Assembly: GCA_025454755.1 (NCBI GenBank)
Contig: JALONV010000009.1
Location: 17,789 to 81,788 of the forward strand
Direction: 5' to 3'
DNA from: Bacteroidales bacterium
GTDB lineage: Bacteria; Bacteroidota; Bacteroidia; Bacteroidales; VadinHA17
DNA length: 64,000 nucleotides
Shown: positions 52,680 through 62,723 of the stretch, in pieces
How the letters are laid out: every line of letters starts with the position of its first letter
Numbering within the stretch: position 1 is the first letter of the stretch
Made by a program: the position numbers and the translations under genes
The notes under the pieces: generated by a model
What the model was told of the DNA's origin: nothing
Seen by the model: only the letters and a program-made list of their open reading frames with translations
Databases searched by the model: none

Positions 52680-53462
52680 ATGAGCAGAGTACAGGCAAAG
52701 AAAAATCTCGGACAACATTTTCTGAAAGACAGGAGCACAGCTTCAAGGATCGCATCCTCACTTACGGGAGAAGGATACGGATCGGTTTTAGAGATTGGCC
52801 CGGGGACCGGCATTCTTACCGGATTTCTGATTGACAGGAATTTTCACGATTTCAGGGTTATTGAAATAGATAATGAATCGGTTCATTTCCTGAGAGAAAA
52901 CTTCCCTGCGATCAAAGAAATTATCAGAGGCGATTTCCTTACAATGGACCTGGGAAGAAAATTTACCGGGAAGCTTGCAGTGATTGGCAATTTTCCGTAT
53001 AACATCTCAACACAGATCCTTTTCAGGGTGCTTGAGAACAGGGATAAAGTTGTTGAGGTTTGCGGGATGTTCCAGAAAGAGGTGGCAGAAAGGATCTGTG
53101 CATCGCCGGGCAATAAGATTTATGGTATTATAAGTGTCCTCCTGCAGGCTTATTACGATACGGAATATCTGTTTACTGTGCCGGAACATGTTTTTTCGCC
53201 TCCTCCTAAAGTTAAGTCAGGAGTTATAAGGTTAAGGAGAAACAGCATAGTGGACCTCGGATGCAGTGAAGCGCTCTTTTCCAGGGTTGTAAAGGCAGGT
53301 TTTAACCAGAGAAGAAAGACTTTACGGAACTCAATAAGATCGGCATTTAACCTGAAGAGGGAAGATTACAGGGATTTTGGGTTGAGGCCCGAGCAACTAT
53401 CTGTCGAACAGTTTGTTGAACTTACAAACTGGGTTGAAGAGAACCGTATTCTAAGTGAATGA
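52680..53462 (+). CDS. rsmA: 16S rRNA dimethyladenosine transferase RsmA/KsgA
   Basis: This 260-residue methyltransferase dimethylates two adjacent adenosines in helix 45 of 16S rRNA during 30S maturation. It has NLGQHFLKD at the N-terminus, the SAM loop LEIGPGTGILTGFL and the catalytic NFPYNIS, then VFSPPPKVKSGVIRL. The length is typical. It follows the ABC exporter by 24 bp and overlaps the converging permease gene by 12 bp. Confidence 0.96.
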   Translation: MSRVQAKKNLGQHFLKDRSTASRIASSLTGEGYGSVLEIGPGTGILTGFLIDRNFHDFRVIEIDNESVHFLRENFPAIKEIIRGDFLTMDLGRKFTGKLAVIGNFPYNISTQILFRVLENRDKVVEVCGMFQKEVAERICASPGNKIYGIISVLLQAYYDTEYLFTVPEHVFSPPPKVKSGVIRLRRNSIVDLGCSEALFSRVVKAGFNQRRKTLRNSIRSAFNLKREDYRDFGLRPEQLSVEQFVELTNWVEENRILSE

Positions 53463-54701
53463 ATAACCTATGGCATCGACCGGATTCATCTTTGCAGCTG
53501 CATAGGCAGGTGCATACCCGGCGACTATCCCTATTACTCCGGAGATAACAACTGCCACAATAGTATTTCCAAATGTCAGGTACATATTCAATTCCCAGAG
53601 ATAGTTTACAAACAGGGTTGCAATGAATATCAGGAATACTCCAAGCAAACCACCGATTATTGAAAGCAACACTGATTCAGCCAGGAACTGAAAAAGAATG
53701 AATGTGCGTTTTGCCCCAAGCGCCTTCTGAATACCTATTATATTAGTTCTTTCTCTAACTGATACGAACATTATATTTGCTATGCCGAATCCTCCAACAA
53801 GGATTGCGAATCCGCCTATCAGCCATCCGACTATATTTATAATACTGAAAACGTTTTCAAATCCCTGGGAGATCATGCTTGCCTTGTTAACCGAGAAATT
53901 GGATATTTCATCCGGACGAATTCTTCTGGCTGCCCTTAAGACCATTGTGACATCATCAGTCAGTTCCTGTACAGGAACGTTTTTCTTTGCCTTAATCATT
54001 ATAATGGAATTCAGGAAACGACTTCTCATATTTATGAAGTTACGGCCAAAATTATAAGGGATGGCAGTTCCTTCATCCATGCCACTGTCGCTTATGCCTC
54101 CTTTTCCCTCCTTCTTGAAAACTCCGATTACATTTGTCTTGTTGCCTCCAATGGTAATCTGTTTTCCGATGGGATCAGCCTTATCAAACAACCGGTTGGC
54201 TACCTCACATCCGATGATTGCCACATTTTTTCCTGAGGCTGACTCTTCAGGAGAGAAATATCTTCCTTTTTCTATTTCAAATGATCTCAGATTCTCGAAT
54301 TCGTGAGTCACTGCTATAAGTGCCGCATCATTAGCCTGATTCTTCCTGTATTTTATGTTTTGGGGAGTATAGACATAAAAACAGGCAGCTTCTGCCTTTG
54401 TGGATTTATCCAGAACAGCCTCATAATCCTTCGTAGAGATTGCAGGCCATTTGATTATATCCCACCATGCAAGGTTGGGATCAAACGACCAGGGCCACTT
54501 CTGAACATAGATTACGTTTTCGCCGAGCGTGGCTATGGAATCACGAACAGCTTTGCCCATCCAGTCTATCACTGTGAATACAGAGATGATTGAAAAAATG
54601 CCGATAGTTATTCCGAAAAGCGACAGGAAAGTCCTTAATTTATTGACTACTACTGATTTAATTGCGAAAATAAAACTCTCTTTTAACAGTCTGAAAAACA
54701 T
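53451..54701 (-). CDS. MacB/FtsX-type ABC transporter permease
   Basis: This protein of 416 residues has an N-terminal membrane helix (LSLFGITIGIFSIISVFTV), a large MacB-like periplasmic domain (about 50-260), and three C-terminal helices with SVRERTNIIGIQKALGAKR between the first two. Such permeases, paired with a LolD/MacB-type ATPase, drive lipoprotein release or efflux. No ATPase gene adjoins it in the window. The start MFFRLLKESFIF at 54701 is preferred over 54734 because the extra residues would put charged and aromatic sequence before the usual amphipathic helix. Confidence 0.87.
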   Translation of the reverse strand: MFFRLLKESFIFAIKSVVVNKLRTFLSLFGITIGIFSIISVFTVIDWMGKAVRDSIATLGENVIYVQKWPWSFDPNLAWWDIIKWPAISTKDYEAVLDKSTKAEAACFYVYTPQNIKYRKNQANDAALIAVTHEFENLRSFEIEKGRYFSPEESASGKNVAIIGCEVANRLFDKADPIGKQITIGGNKTNVIGVFKKEGKGGISDSGMDEGTAIPYNFGRNFINMRSRFLNSIIMIKAKKNVPVQELTDDVTMVLRAARRIRPDEISNFSVNKASMISQGFENVFSIINIVGWLIGGFAILVGGFGIANIMFVSVRERTNIIGIQKALGAKRTFILFQFLAESVLLSIIGGLLGVFLIFIATLFVNYLWELNMYLTFGNTIVAVVISGVIGIVAGYAPAYAAAKMNPVDAIGYSFT

Positions 54702-54809
54702 TTTCTTAAATATAAAATCAAATCTGAGGACCAAAGATAAGAAAAATCACACGCCGGAACCTTAAAAATTTCTTAATTGCCCGCCTGCTGATAATCATAT
54801 TTTTAAAAT

Positions 54810-54840
54810 ATTGGGGATAACAAAAAAATATATACTTTTA
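54810..54840 (+). promoter_or_regulatory. Candidate purH promoter
   Basis: ATTG (54810-54813) and TACTTTTA (54833-54840) are 19 bp apart. Each differs from the Bacteroidota consensus at one fixed base. The purH start is 36 bp downstream. Confidence 0.35.
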
Positions 54841-54875
54841 ATCGCCTGAAAAACCTGTCCGAAAATCTTATAAAT

Positions 54876-56405
54876 GTGGCCATGAGTGAGAGGAAAATAA
54901 AGAGTGCTTTGATATCCGTCTTTTATAAGGACGGCCTGGATGAAATTGTAAAAACACTTCACAGCCTGAATGTTAAGATATGGTCTACCGGCGGAACTTT
55001 CACCTTTATTCACGAACTGGGAATACCTGCAGAAAAAGTTGAAGACCTTACCACCTATCCTTCAATTTTAGGAGGAAGGGTGAAAACACTTCATCCGCTG
55101 GTTATGGGTGGCATACTTGCCAGACGTGAAAACGCTGAGGATATGAAACAGGTCGGGCAATATAAAATCCCTGAGATAGATCTGGTGATTGTTGATCTGT
55201 ATCCGTTTGAGCAGACTGTAAAAATGGTGACAGATGAAGATGAAATAATTGAGAAAATCGATATTGGAGGTATATCACTTATAAGAGCAGCCGCAAAAAA
55301 CTATAATGATGTACTCATTATTTCGGGCAGAGAACAATATCCTGCATTGCTCAGCCTGCTCAGGGAAAAGATAGGCTTGACAACTTTGCAGGAAAGAAGG
55401 CTTTTCGCCGCGGAAGCATTCATGACATCTTCAAATTACGACACTACAATTTTTAAATATTTCAACAGGGAAGCCGGGATCACTGCTTTCAGGGAAAGCA
55501 TAAATGATTCATACCAGCTGAGATATGGAGAGAATCCTCATCAGAAGGGGATATTTTACGGAGATCCCGGTCAGCTTTTTGAGAAGCTTCACGGGAAAGA
55601 AATATCATACAATAATCTTTTAGATCTCGAATCAGCACTGAACCTGATAGATGAGTTTTCCGAAACAACTGTCATCATCATCAAGCATAATAATGCATGC
55701 GGCGTTGCTTCAAGGAAAAGCCTTACTGAAGCATGGAAGGATGCCCTTGCATGTGATCCGGTGTCGGCATATGGCGGGGTAATTGTAACAAATGTTACAA
55801 TTGATGAGGCTTCTGCTGCAGAGATAGACAAGATCTTTTTTGAAATAATAATTGCACCTGATTTCACTGAAAAAGCGCTTGAAATTCTTAAGCAGAAAAA
55901 GAACAGAATCATACTGAAGAGGAAAGCGGAAATAAAAAGCCAGTATAATTTCAGGGCACTGCTTAACGGAGTTCTCTGGCAGGAACGCGATAACAGCACC
56001 GAAACAGGTAAAGATATGAAACCAGTTACCACCAGAAGTCCGGAACCTTCAGAAGTTGACGATCTTGTTTTTGCCAATATAATTGTCAAGCACAGCAAAT
56101 CCAATGCTATTGTACTAGCAAAGAACAAACAACTTTGTGCCAGCGGCATAGGGCAAACTTCGCGTGTTGACGCATTGAAACAGGCAATAGAAAAAGCAAC
56201 CTCCTTCGGTTTTGATCTGAAAGGTGCAGTAATGGCATCCGATGCATTTTTCCCTTTTGCCGATTGTGTAGAAATAGCGCATAAGGCAGGTTTAAGTGCA
56301 GTGGTTGAGCCAGGCGGATCAGTGCGCGACAAGGATTCGATAGATTACTGTTCGGCAAATGGTGTGGCTATGGTATTTACAGGAGTGAGACATTTTAAAC
56401 ATTAA
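54876..56405 (+). CDS. purH: Bifunctional AICAR formyltransferase/IMP cyclohydrolase
   Basis: This 509-residue enzyme performs the last two steps of IMP synthesis. The N-terminal MGS-like cyclohydrolase domain has LISVFYKDGLDEIV, WSTGGTF and GGRVKTLHPLVMGGILARR. The C-terminal formyltransferase domain has RYGENPHQKGIFYG, KHNNACGVA and the end SIDYCSANGVAMVFTGVRHF. Length and order are standard. MSERKIKSAL, two codons in, is an equally plausible start. mreB follows 22 bp later. Confidence 0.97.
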   Translation: MAMSERKIKSALISVFYKDGLDEIVKTLHSLNVKIWSTGGTFTFIHELGIPAEKVEDLTTYPSILGGRVKTLHPLVMGGILARRENAEDMKQVGQYKIPEIDLVIVDLYPFEQTVKMVTDEDEIIEKIDIGGISLIRAAAKNYNDVLIISGREQYPALLSLLREKIGLTTLQERRLFAAEAFMTSSNYDTTIFKYFNREAGITAFRESINDSYQLRYGENPHQKGIFYGDPGQLFEKLHGKEISYNNLLDLESALNLIDEFSETTVIIIKHNNACGVASRKSLTEAWKDALACDPVSAYGGVIVTNVTIDEASAAEIDKIFFEIIIAPDFTEKALEILKQKKNRIILKRKAEIKSQYNFRALLNGVLWQERDNSTETGKDMKPVTTRSPEPSEVDDLVFANIIVKHSKSNAIVLAKNKQLCASGIGQTSRVDALKQAIEKATSFGFDLKGAVMASDAFFPFADCVEIAHKAGLSAVVEPGGSVRDKDSIDYCSANGVAMVFTGVRHFKH

Positions 56406-56427
56406 TAAACATAATTCATAATATTCA

Positions 56428-57450
56428 ATGGGACTATTTTCATTTTTAACGCAGGAGATAGCTATCGATCTGGGGACGGCCAATACTATTATCATTCATA
56501 ACGACAAGATAGTTGTTGATGAGCCATCAATAGTTGCAATTGACAGGAATACCGGGAAGCTGATAGCAATAGGGGAACAGGCAAGGCAGATGCATGGAAA
56601 GACGCATGAGAACATAAAAACGATCAGGCCATTGCATGATGGTGTGATTGCCGACTTCAATGCTGCAGAGCTTATGATAAGAGGTATGATCAAAATGATA
56701 AACAAGGGTCCGCAGCTATTTGCACCATCACTGAAAATAGTAGTGGGCATTCCGTCAGGAAGCACAGAGGTGGAGATACGTGCAGTCCGGGATTCCTCTG
56801 AGCACGCAGGCGGCCGTGATGTATATATGATACATGAGCCAATGGCTGCTGCCATCGGTATAGGACTTGACGTTGAAGCTCCTGAAGGTTCAATGGTTAT
56901 AGATATTGGCGGAGGAACAACCGAAATAGCTGTTATTGCACTGGGCGGTATTGTATGCAACAAATCAATAAGGATCGCAGGTGACGGATTTACTTCTGAT
57001 ATCCAGGCATATATGAGGCATCAGCATAATATCAAGATCGGAGAAAGAACTGCTGAAGATATCAAGATAGGAGTGGGGGCCGCAATTCCCGATATTGACA
57101 ATCCTCCGCCCGATTATATTGTGAGAGGTCCGAATATAATGACCGCCCTTCCAATTGAGATACCCGTTTCTTACCAGGAGATTGCATACTGTCTCGATAA
57201 ATCGCTGTCAAAAGTAGAGGCTGCACTACTGAGCGTGCTGGAACAGACACCTCCCGAACTTTATGCCGACATTGTTAACAAGGGAATTTATATGGCCGGG
57301 GGAGGTTCGCTGCTGAGAGGCCTGGCGAAAAGGTTTACCGATAAGATAAACATTAATTTCAATTTAGTGGAAGATCCGCTCCATGCTGTTGCGCGCGGTA
57401 CGGGAGTGGCACTTAAGAATGTCGATAAGTTTCCGTTCCTCATGAGATAA
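56428..57450 (+). CDS. mreB: Rod shape-determining protein MreB
   Basis: This 340-residue bacterial actin forms membrane-bound filaments that guide lateral wall synthesis. Actin-fold motifs are IDLGTANTIIIHNDKIVVDEP (shown in part), GIPSGSTEVEIRAVRDS, MVIDIGGGTTEIAVI and YMAGGGSLLRGLA. It opens the mreB-mreC-mreD-mrdA-rodA block with small gaps, so this is likely a rod-shaped cell. Only 22 bp separates it from purH, so either read-through or a promoter inside purH drives it. Confidence 0.97.
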   Translation: MGLFSFLTQEIAIDLGTANTIIIHNDKIVVDEPSIVAIDRNTGKLIAIGEQARQMHGKTHENIKTIRPLHDGVIADFNAAELMIRGMIKMINKGPQLFAPSLKIVVGIPSGSTEVEIRAVRDSSEHAGGRDVYMIHEPMAAAIGIGLDVEAPEGSMVIDIGGGTTEIAVIALGGIVCNKSIRIAGDGFTSDIQAYMRHQHNIKIGERTAEDIKIGVGAAIPDIDNPPPDYIVRGPNIMTALPIEIPVSYQEIAYCLDKSLSKVEAALLSVLEQTPPELYADIVNKGIYMAGGGSLLRGLAKRFTDKININFNLVEDPLHAVARGTGVALKNVDKFPFLMR

Positions 57451-57463
57451 CATATCTGTGTGA

Positions 57464-58285
57464 ATGAGAAATCTGCTGAACTTTCTGGCAAAGTATAATC
57501 ACCTGATAATATTTCTTGTGCTTGAAGGGATTGCACTTTACCTGCTGAGCACGGGCAATAATTATCATAATTCCCGTGTTGTAAAAGGCTTCAGGGGATT
57601 GGCTGCCGGAATTGAAAAGCGTGTGAGCAATGCAACATCATATTTCCATCTCAGGGAGATAAGCCAGGCTCAGGCGAGGGAAAATGTTTCGTTGAGAACA
57701 ACGATCGAACGGCTTTCAGGGAAAGAAAACCAGCTTTTTTTTTCAGTAACCGACACAATACGTCATCAGCAATATACCTATTCCTCTGCCGGGGTGGTAA
57801 ATAACACTGTTAACAGGCAGAAGAATTTCTTCACAATTAATAAAGGGAAACTACAGGGCATATCTGTCGATATGGCGGTAGCTTCCGGAGATTGTGTTGC
57901 CGGTGTAATTGTCGGCTCTTCAAATAATTTTTCAATTGCCATGTCTCTCCTGAACCTCGATTTCAGGTTGAGTGTCAGGCTAAAATCAAACGGTTATTTC
58001 GGCTCATTAAGCTGGGACGGCAGTGATCCTCGTCATGCCATTTTAAGTGAGATACCTCAGCATGTCACTTTCGGAATCGGAGACACAATTGAAACTACCG
58101 GCTTTTCTGCAGTCTTCCCTGAAGGCTTAGTGATAGGAACCGTAAGCGATTTTGAAAAAAGCGGAGGGGATTTTTACAGGATAACGGTGGCGCTTGGAAC
58201 TGATTTCAAAAGACTGCGTTTTGTCAATGTCATTGGCAATCTGAGAAAAGAAGAACAACTTGAACTTGAAAAACAATTTCAATGA
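57464..58285 (+). CDS. mreC: Rod shape-determining protein MreC
   Basis: This 273-residue protein has one N-terminal membrane helix (LIIFLVLEGIALYLL), a coiled coil around residues 60-90, and a periplasmic beta-barrel core with SSAGVVNNTVNRQKNFFTINK, GVIVGSSNNFSIAM and GDTIETTGFSAVFPEGLVIG. It links MreB filaments to PBP2/RodA outside the membrane. It starts 13 bp after mreB and overlaps mreD by 4 bp (ATGA). Confidence 0.94.
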   Translation: MRNLLNFLAKYNHLIIFLVLEGIALYLLSTGNNYHNSRVVKGFRGLAAGIEKRVSNATSYFHLREISQAQARENVSLRTTIERLSGKENQLFFSVTDTIRHQQYTYSSAGVVNNTVNRQKNFFTINKGKLQGISVDMAVASGDCVAGVIVGSSNNFSIAMSLLNLDFRLSVRLKSNGYFGSLSWDGSDPRHAILSEIPQHVTFGIGDTIETTGFSAVFPEGLVIGTVSDFEKSGGDFYRITVALGTDFKRLRFVNVIGNLRKEEQLELEKQFQ

Positions 58286-58788
58286 TCAACAGGATCTTAA
58301 GATTCGGACTGATATTCATTCTGCTCTTCCTGCTTCAGGTTCTGCTGTTTAACAATATTAAGTTCAGCGGATATGTAAATCCGTTTGTCTATATAATGTT
58401 CATTTTGCTGCTTCCGGTAGAAATGCCTTCATGGCTTTTACTGATACTCTCATTCTTTACGGGACTTACAATGGATTTTTTCTCCGGCACTCCGGGAATG
58501 CATACCTCAGCAACAGTATTGGCGGGATTTATGCGTCCTTATGTCCTGAGATTCACATCTCCCAGAGATGGATATGAACCAGGCTCTGATCCTTCAATGC
58601 TGGCATACAGCTTCAGGTGGTTCCTCATATATGCTTCAATAATTGTTGTGATTCACCATCTTGCCCTGTTCTATCTTGAGGTTTTCAGGTTCACTGATTT
58701 TTTTAAAACCTTGTTGAGGATAATTTTAAGCTCCCTCTTTTCAATATCTTTTATTATTCTCCTGGAATACATAAGGAAGGGGAAATAA
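58282..58788 (+). CDS. mreD: Rod shape-determining protein MreD
   Basis: This 168-residue protein is mostly membrane helices (about five), with VNPFVYIMFILLLPVEMPSW and LTMDFFSGTPGMHTSATVL, the latter matching the MreD DxxxGxxG-like region. It belongs to the elongasome with MreC. The ATGA overlap with mreC implies translational coupling. mrdA starts 10 bp downstream. Confidence 0.92.
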   Translation: MINRILRFGLIFILLFLLQVLLFNNIKFSGYVNPFVYIMFILLLPVEMPSWLLLILSFFTGLTMDFFSGTPGMHTSATVLAGFMRPYVLRFTSPRDGYEPGSDPSMLAYSFRWFLIYASIIVVIHHLALFYLEVFRFTDFFKTLLRIILSSLFSISFIILLEYIRKGK

Positions 58789-58798
58789 TATACCGGCT

Positions 58799-60655
58799 AT
58801 GAAAGATGCTTTCACCAACAGAAAATACTTAATCATCACTTTTATAGTGCTGGTGGGTCTTGCACTGATAATCAGGCTCTTTTTTATACAGGTGATTGAA
58901 GAAACCTACAGACTGTCTGCAGATAATAATGTTCTGAGATATGTAACCCAGTACCCTGCCCGCGGACTCATTTATGACCGAAACGCAAAGCTGATAGTGT
59001 CAAACCAGGCTGCATACGACCTGATGGTAGTTCCGGCTCAGACCGGTAAAATGGATACGGCATTGTTTTGCAAAGAGCTTGATATAACGATGAATTTCTT
59101 TAAAGAAAGGCTGAGAGCTGCAAAAAATTATAACCGCAAATCTCCATCGATATTCCTTAAGCAAATGTCTGCCGAAACATATGCAAAGTTTCAGGAAAAG
59201 ATCTTCATGTATCCCGGATTCTATGTTCAGCCAAGGACCTTGCGCAAGTATTCAAGGCCGGTGGCAGCACATCTGCTGGGATATATAAGTGAGGTGGATG
59301 AAGCACTTATTAAAAAGGATCCTTATTACAAGATGGGTGATTATATAGGCAAACTAGGTATTGAAGAGGCTTATGAAAAAGAGCTGCGGGGAACACGCGG
59401 GGTAAAGATCTTTATGGTGGATGTATTCAGCCGGGTAAAAGGCTCTTATGCTGATGGAGCTATGGATACACTCGCAGTACAGGGATCTGATATCATATCG
59501 GGGATCGATTATGACCTGCAGGAATATGGTGAGAAGCTCATGCAGAACAAAACCGGTAGCATTGTAGCCATAGAACCGGAAACAGGAGAAATTCTGGCTC
59601 TTGTCTCAGCTCCGAATTATGACCCGTCCCTTCTTGTAGGGAGGATCAGGTCAGAGAATTTTGCAAATCTCCAGGCCGATACTGCACTGAAGCCCCTCTT
59701 TAACAGGGCGTTCATGGCATCGTACCCTCCAGGATCGACATTCAAACCTGTCAATGGACTGATCGCCCTGCAGGAAAAGGTTATTGTTCCTTCAACAGAG
59801 TTCGGGTGCAGCAATGGCTATCATGTCGGATCGCTTACTGTAGCATGTCATTCACACAGTTCACCACTCAACCTGAAGGAAGCAATTGCCAATTCATGCA
59901 ACTCCTATTTCTGTCAGGCATATAGAAGGATTCTCGAGAATCCGCGTTATGGTTCTGTAGCAGAGGCATATGACAAGTGGAAAAGCTATCTTGATGAATT
60001 CGGTTTCGGCAAAAAGCTGGGTACGGAATTCTCAAATGAGCTTAACGGGATATTAAAGTCATCAGCTTATTTTGACAGCTATCACAAAAAAGGAGGATGG
60101 AAGGCTCTGACTGTCATTTCAATGGCTATCGGACAGGGTGAGTTGGGAACAACGCCCCTGCAGATGGCAAACATGACAGCAGCCATCGCAAACAGGGGGT
60201 ATTATTATATACCTCACATTGTCAGATCCATTGGCAATGATAAAAAGATAGATCCTAAATTCAGGGAAAAACATGTTATAAGCATTGACTCCCCGAATTT
60301 TGAAGCAGTCATTCAGGGAATGGAGGCAGTAGTAAATGGCGGCCCCGGGGGAACGGCACGAAGTGTCGCAATGAGCGATATTATAATCTGCGGCAAGACT
60401 GGAACAGCCGAGAATCCTTTTGGTGAAGATCATTCGGTATTTATCGCATTTGCTCCCAGGGACAATCCGAAAATAGCAATAGCAGCCTATGTTGAGAATG
60501 CCGGCTTCGGAGCAACCTATGCAGCTCCGGTGGCAAGCCTGATGATAGAAAAATATCTTAAGAATGAAATTGCCGCAAACAGAAAATGGCTGGAAGACAG
60601 AGTATTTAATTTAAACCTGATCGACTCGATACCGGAACTTGAAACGGAGCATTAA
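58799..60655 (+). CDS. mrdA: Penicillin-binding protein 2 (elongation transpeptidase)
   Basis: This 618-residue class B PBP has an N-terminal membrane helix (YLIITFIVLVGLALIIRLFF), a pedestal domain with ARGLIYDRNAKLIVSNQ, and a transpeptidase domain with the nucleophile Ser in PPGSTFKPV, the SxN motif in ANSCNSYF and KTG in CGKTGTAENP. It cross-links peptidoglycan during side-wall growth with RodA. Its 3' end overlaps rodA by 17 bp. Confidence 0.96.
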   Translation: MKDAFTNRKYLIITFIVLVGLALIIRLFFIQVIEETYRLSADNNVLRYVTQYPARGLIYDRNAKLIVSNQAAYDLMVVPAQTGKMDTALFCKELDITMNFFKERLRAAKNYNRKSPSIFLKQMSAETYAKFQEKIFMYPGFYVQPRTLRKYSRPVAAHLLGYISEVDEALIKKDPYYKMGDYIGKLGIEEAYEKELRGTRGVKIFMVDVFSRVKGSYADGAMDTLAVQGSDIISGIDYDLQEYGEKLMQNKTGSIVAIEPETGEILALVSAPNYDPSLLVGRIRSENFANLQADTALKPLFNRAFMASYPPGSTFKPVNGLIALQEKVIVPSTEFGCSNGYHVGSLTVACHSHSSPLNLKEAIANSCNSYFCQAYRRILENPRYGSVAEAYDKWKSYLDEFGFGKKLGTEFSNELNGILKSSAYFDSYHKKGGWKALTVISMAIGQGELGTTPLQMANMTAAIANRGYYYIPHIVRSIGNDKKIDPKFREKHVISIDSPNFEAVIQGMEAVVNGGPGGTARSVAMSDIIICGKTGTAENPFGEDHSVFIAFAPRDNPKIAIAAYVENAGFGATYAAPVASLMIEKYLKNEIAANRKWLEDRVFNLNLIDSIPELETEH

Positions 60656-62063
60656 CATATGGAGAGATATTGACAAGATTACGATCTTGTTGTTCCTGCT
60701 GATGATGATCATGGGCTGGTTCAATATCTATGCTGCGGTTTATAACGAAGAGCATACAAAAATAATTGATCTGTCGCAGAGGTACGGCAAACAGTTCATC
60801 TGGATACTTGCCACACTTGTTCTTGCAACTTTCGTGGTAATAGTCGACAGCAGATTCTATGTTTTTTTCGCTTATTTCATTTATGCCGGATTGATGATCC
60901 TGCTGGCGCTTGTACTGGTTCTCGGAAAAGAAATAAATGGGGCAAGGTCATGGTTCGAATTTGGCAACATCAGCCTCCAGCCATCTGAGTTCGCCAAGTT
61001 TGGTACAGCTCTCGCCCTTGCAGGTTACCTCAATAATAAAAGGCAGGAGCTTAGAAAATTCAACATTTTTCTGCCAGCTGCAGGAATAATGCTCCTGCCG
61101 GCATTGCTTACTGCTCTTCAGCCCGATATGGGATCGACAATAGTGTTTTTTGCATTTTTCATTGTACTCTACAGGGAAGGGATGAGCCCATTCATCTTTA
61201 TTTCCGGTATACTTATGGTCATTCTGTTTTTCCTCACGCTTCTTGTTGATAATTTTTATCTCGAGGCTGGATTGGTAGCTGCAGCCACTCTTCTTTCATG
61301 GTTTACAGTAAAAAACCTGAAAGCCTGGCTTGCAGGTCTGGGAATCCTGATAATTATTGGAGGAACATTGTTTACACTTGACCACTATGTGTTCAAAACC
61401 ATGGGTTATGAGCTTATACTCCTGATAACCATTGTTCTTGCAGGCATTATTTACGCTTACTATATATATAGCAGGAAAGCGTTGGCTTTCCTGGTAATTT
61501 ACCTTTTTCTTCTTGGCACTGTTTTATACGTGAACACTGTTGATTTTGCATTCAACCATGTTCTTAAACCTCATCAGAAAGAGAGGGTGGAGATAATGCT
61601 GGGATTCAAATCCGATCCTCATGGTAAAGGGTATAATGTGAACCAATCAATAATTTCGATAGGATCGGGAGGTTTTAGCGGTAAGGGATATCTTCAGGGA
61701 ACTCAGACGAAATTTAAATTTGTTCCTGCCCAAAGCACCGATTTTATATTTTGCACGGTAGGTGAAGAGTGGGGATTCCTGGGTTCACTGACCGTAATAG
61801 GATTATATGTTTTTCTGCTGCTAAGGCTTATCAGGCTTGCAGAACGGCAGCGATCAATGTTTTCCAGGGTTTATGGATATGGCGTAGTCTCGATACTGTT
61901 CACACATTTCTTTATTAATATAGGTATGTCCATAGGGCTCGTACCTGTCATAGGAATACCTCTTCCGTTTTTCAGCTATGGCGGAAGCTCCCTGTGGGGC
62001 TTTACAATTTTGCTGTTTATTTTTCTGAGGCTTGATGCGAGCCGTTCTGAATACCTTGTTTGA
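60639..62063 (+). CDS. rodA: Rod shape-determining protein RodA (SEDS glycosyltransferase)
   Basis: This 474-residue polytopic protein polymerises lipid II for side-wall growth together with PBP2. SEDS signatures are NGARSWFEFGNISLQPSEFAK (shown in part), QPDMGSTIVFF and FVPAQSTDFIFCTVGEEWGF, ending with GIPLPFFSYGGSSLWG. It is somewhat longer than the usual 370-420 residues, with extra helices around 190-260. It overlaps mrdA by 17 bp. Its stop abuts the converging acpH-like stop with no gap. Confidence 0.95.
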   Translation: MKRSINIWRDIDKITILLFLLMMIMGWFNIYAAVYNEEHTKIIDLSQRYGKQFIWILATLVLATFVVIVDSRFYVFFAYFIYAGLMILLALVLVLGKEINGARSWFEFGNISLQPSEFAKFGTALALAGYLNNKRQELRKFNIFLPAAGIMLLPALLTALQPDMGSTIVFFAFFIVLYREGMSPFIFISGILMVILFFLTLLVDNFYLEAGLVAAATLLSWFTVKNLKAWLAGLGILIIIGGTLFTLDHYVFKTMGYELILLITIVLAGIIYAYYIYSRKALAFLVIYLFLLGTVLYVNTVDFAFNHVLKPHQKERVEIMLGFKSDPHGKGYNVNQSIISIGSGGFSGKGYLQGTQTKFKFVPAQSTDFIFCTVGEEWGFLGSLTVIGLYVFLLLRLIRLAERQRSMFSRVYGYGVVSILFTHFFINIGMSIGLVPVIGIPLPFFSYGGSSLWGFTILLFIFLRLDASRSEYLV

Positions 62064-62675
62064 TCAGAAAGGCACAGTTATCCTGTGCGATATCTCTATG
62101 CCGAAATCTTTTTCCACATAATCGATGAGCTGCGGGAAGAACTCCATGAAATCTTCCTGAAGCGGGTAATAATTCTTTTTCAATTCCCTCATGGCGAACC
62201 TTGTCTCTCTAGGCAGAGTGGTTCGCTTGCTCAATGTCTTGAAAACATGACGAATACCATTTAGGGTCTGATATGATTCTATCCAGTTGTTAATTATGAA
62301 AAATGGCATCATCTCTTTTACTTCTCTGGGAAGGATCTCATAGTTGTTGACAAGTGCACGGTAGAAATTATAAGTCACACTTTCAAGAGGCCTTCTCGAA
62401 AACATATTCCATTCCCTGGTGAGGAAATGATCATATATTATATCGGTTATTACTCCTGAATATTTATGATATTTCCTTGAGAAGAAGATTTTACTGCGGT
62501 GAACAACAGGATGCCGGTCTGTGAATCCATCTATATGGCGATGGAGAATAATACCCTTGCGAACAAGATCCGGGTAATTAAGATAATCCCGCCCTTTTAC
62601 ATAATCGCCTATGTAATTGCCTATAATGATCTTATCAGAGTCACCTGAAAGATATATGTGGGCGAGAACGTTCAT
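62064..62675 (-). CDS. ACP phosphodiesterase-like protein (DUF479)
   Basis: This 203-residue protein matches the AcpH/DUF479 family: MNVLAHIYLSGDSDKIIIGN at the start, DYVKGRDYLNYPDLVRKGI, LHRHIDGFTDRHPVV and YDHFLTREW. The conserved His/Asp residues suggest a metal-dependent phosphodiesterase. E. coli AcpH removes phosphopantetheine from acyl carrier protein. Activity of the Bacteroidota branch is inferred. It ends exactly where rodA ends. Confidence 0.88.
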   Translation of the reverse strand: MNVLAHIYLSGDSDKIIIGNYIGDYVKGRDYLNYPDLVRKGIILHRHIDGFTDRHPVVHRSKIFFSRKYHKYSGVITDIIYDHFLTREWNMFSRRPLESVTYNFYRALVNNYEILPREVKEMMPFFIINNWIESYQTLNGIRHVFKTLSKRTTLPRETRFAMRELKKNYYPLQEDFMEFFPQLIDYVEKDFGIEISHRITVPF

Positions 62676-62723
62676 AAGATTAAAAAATCCCTTTAAACAC
62701 GCGGAATTTCGGTATGCAAATTA

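Noticed and set aside
55589-56332. Minus-strand ORF of 247 codons opposite purH
   Set aside because: Antisense shadow of purH with Ser-rich composition and no motif.
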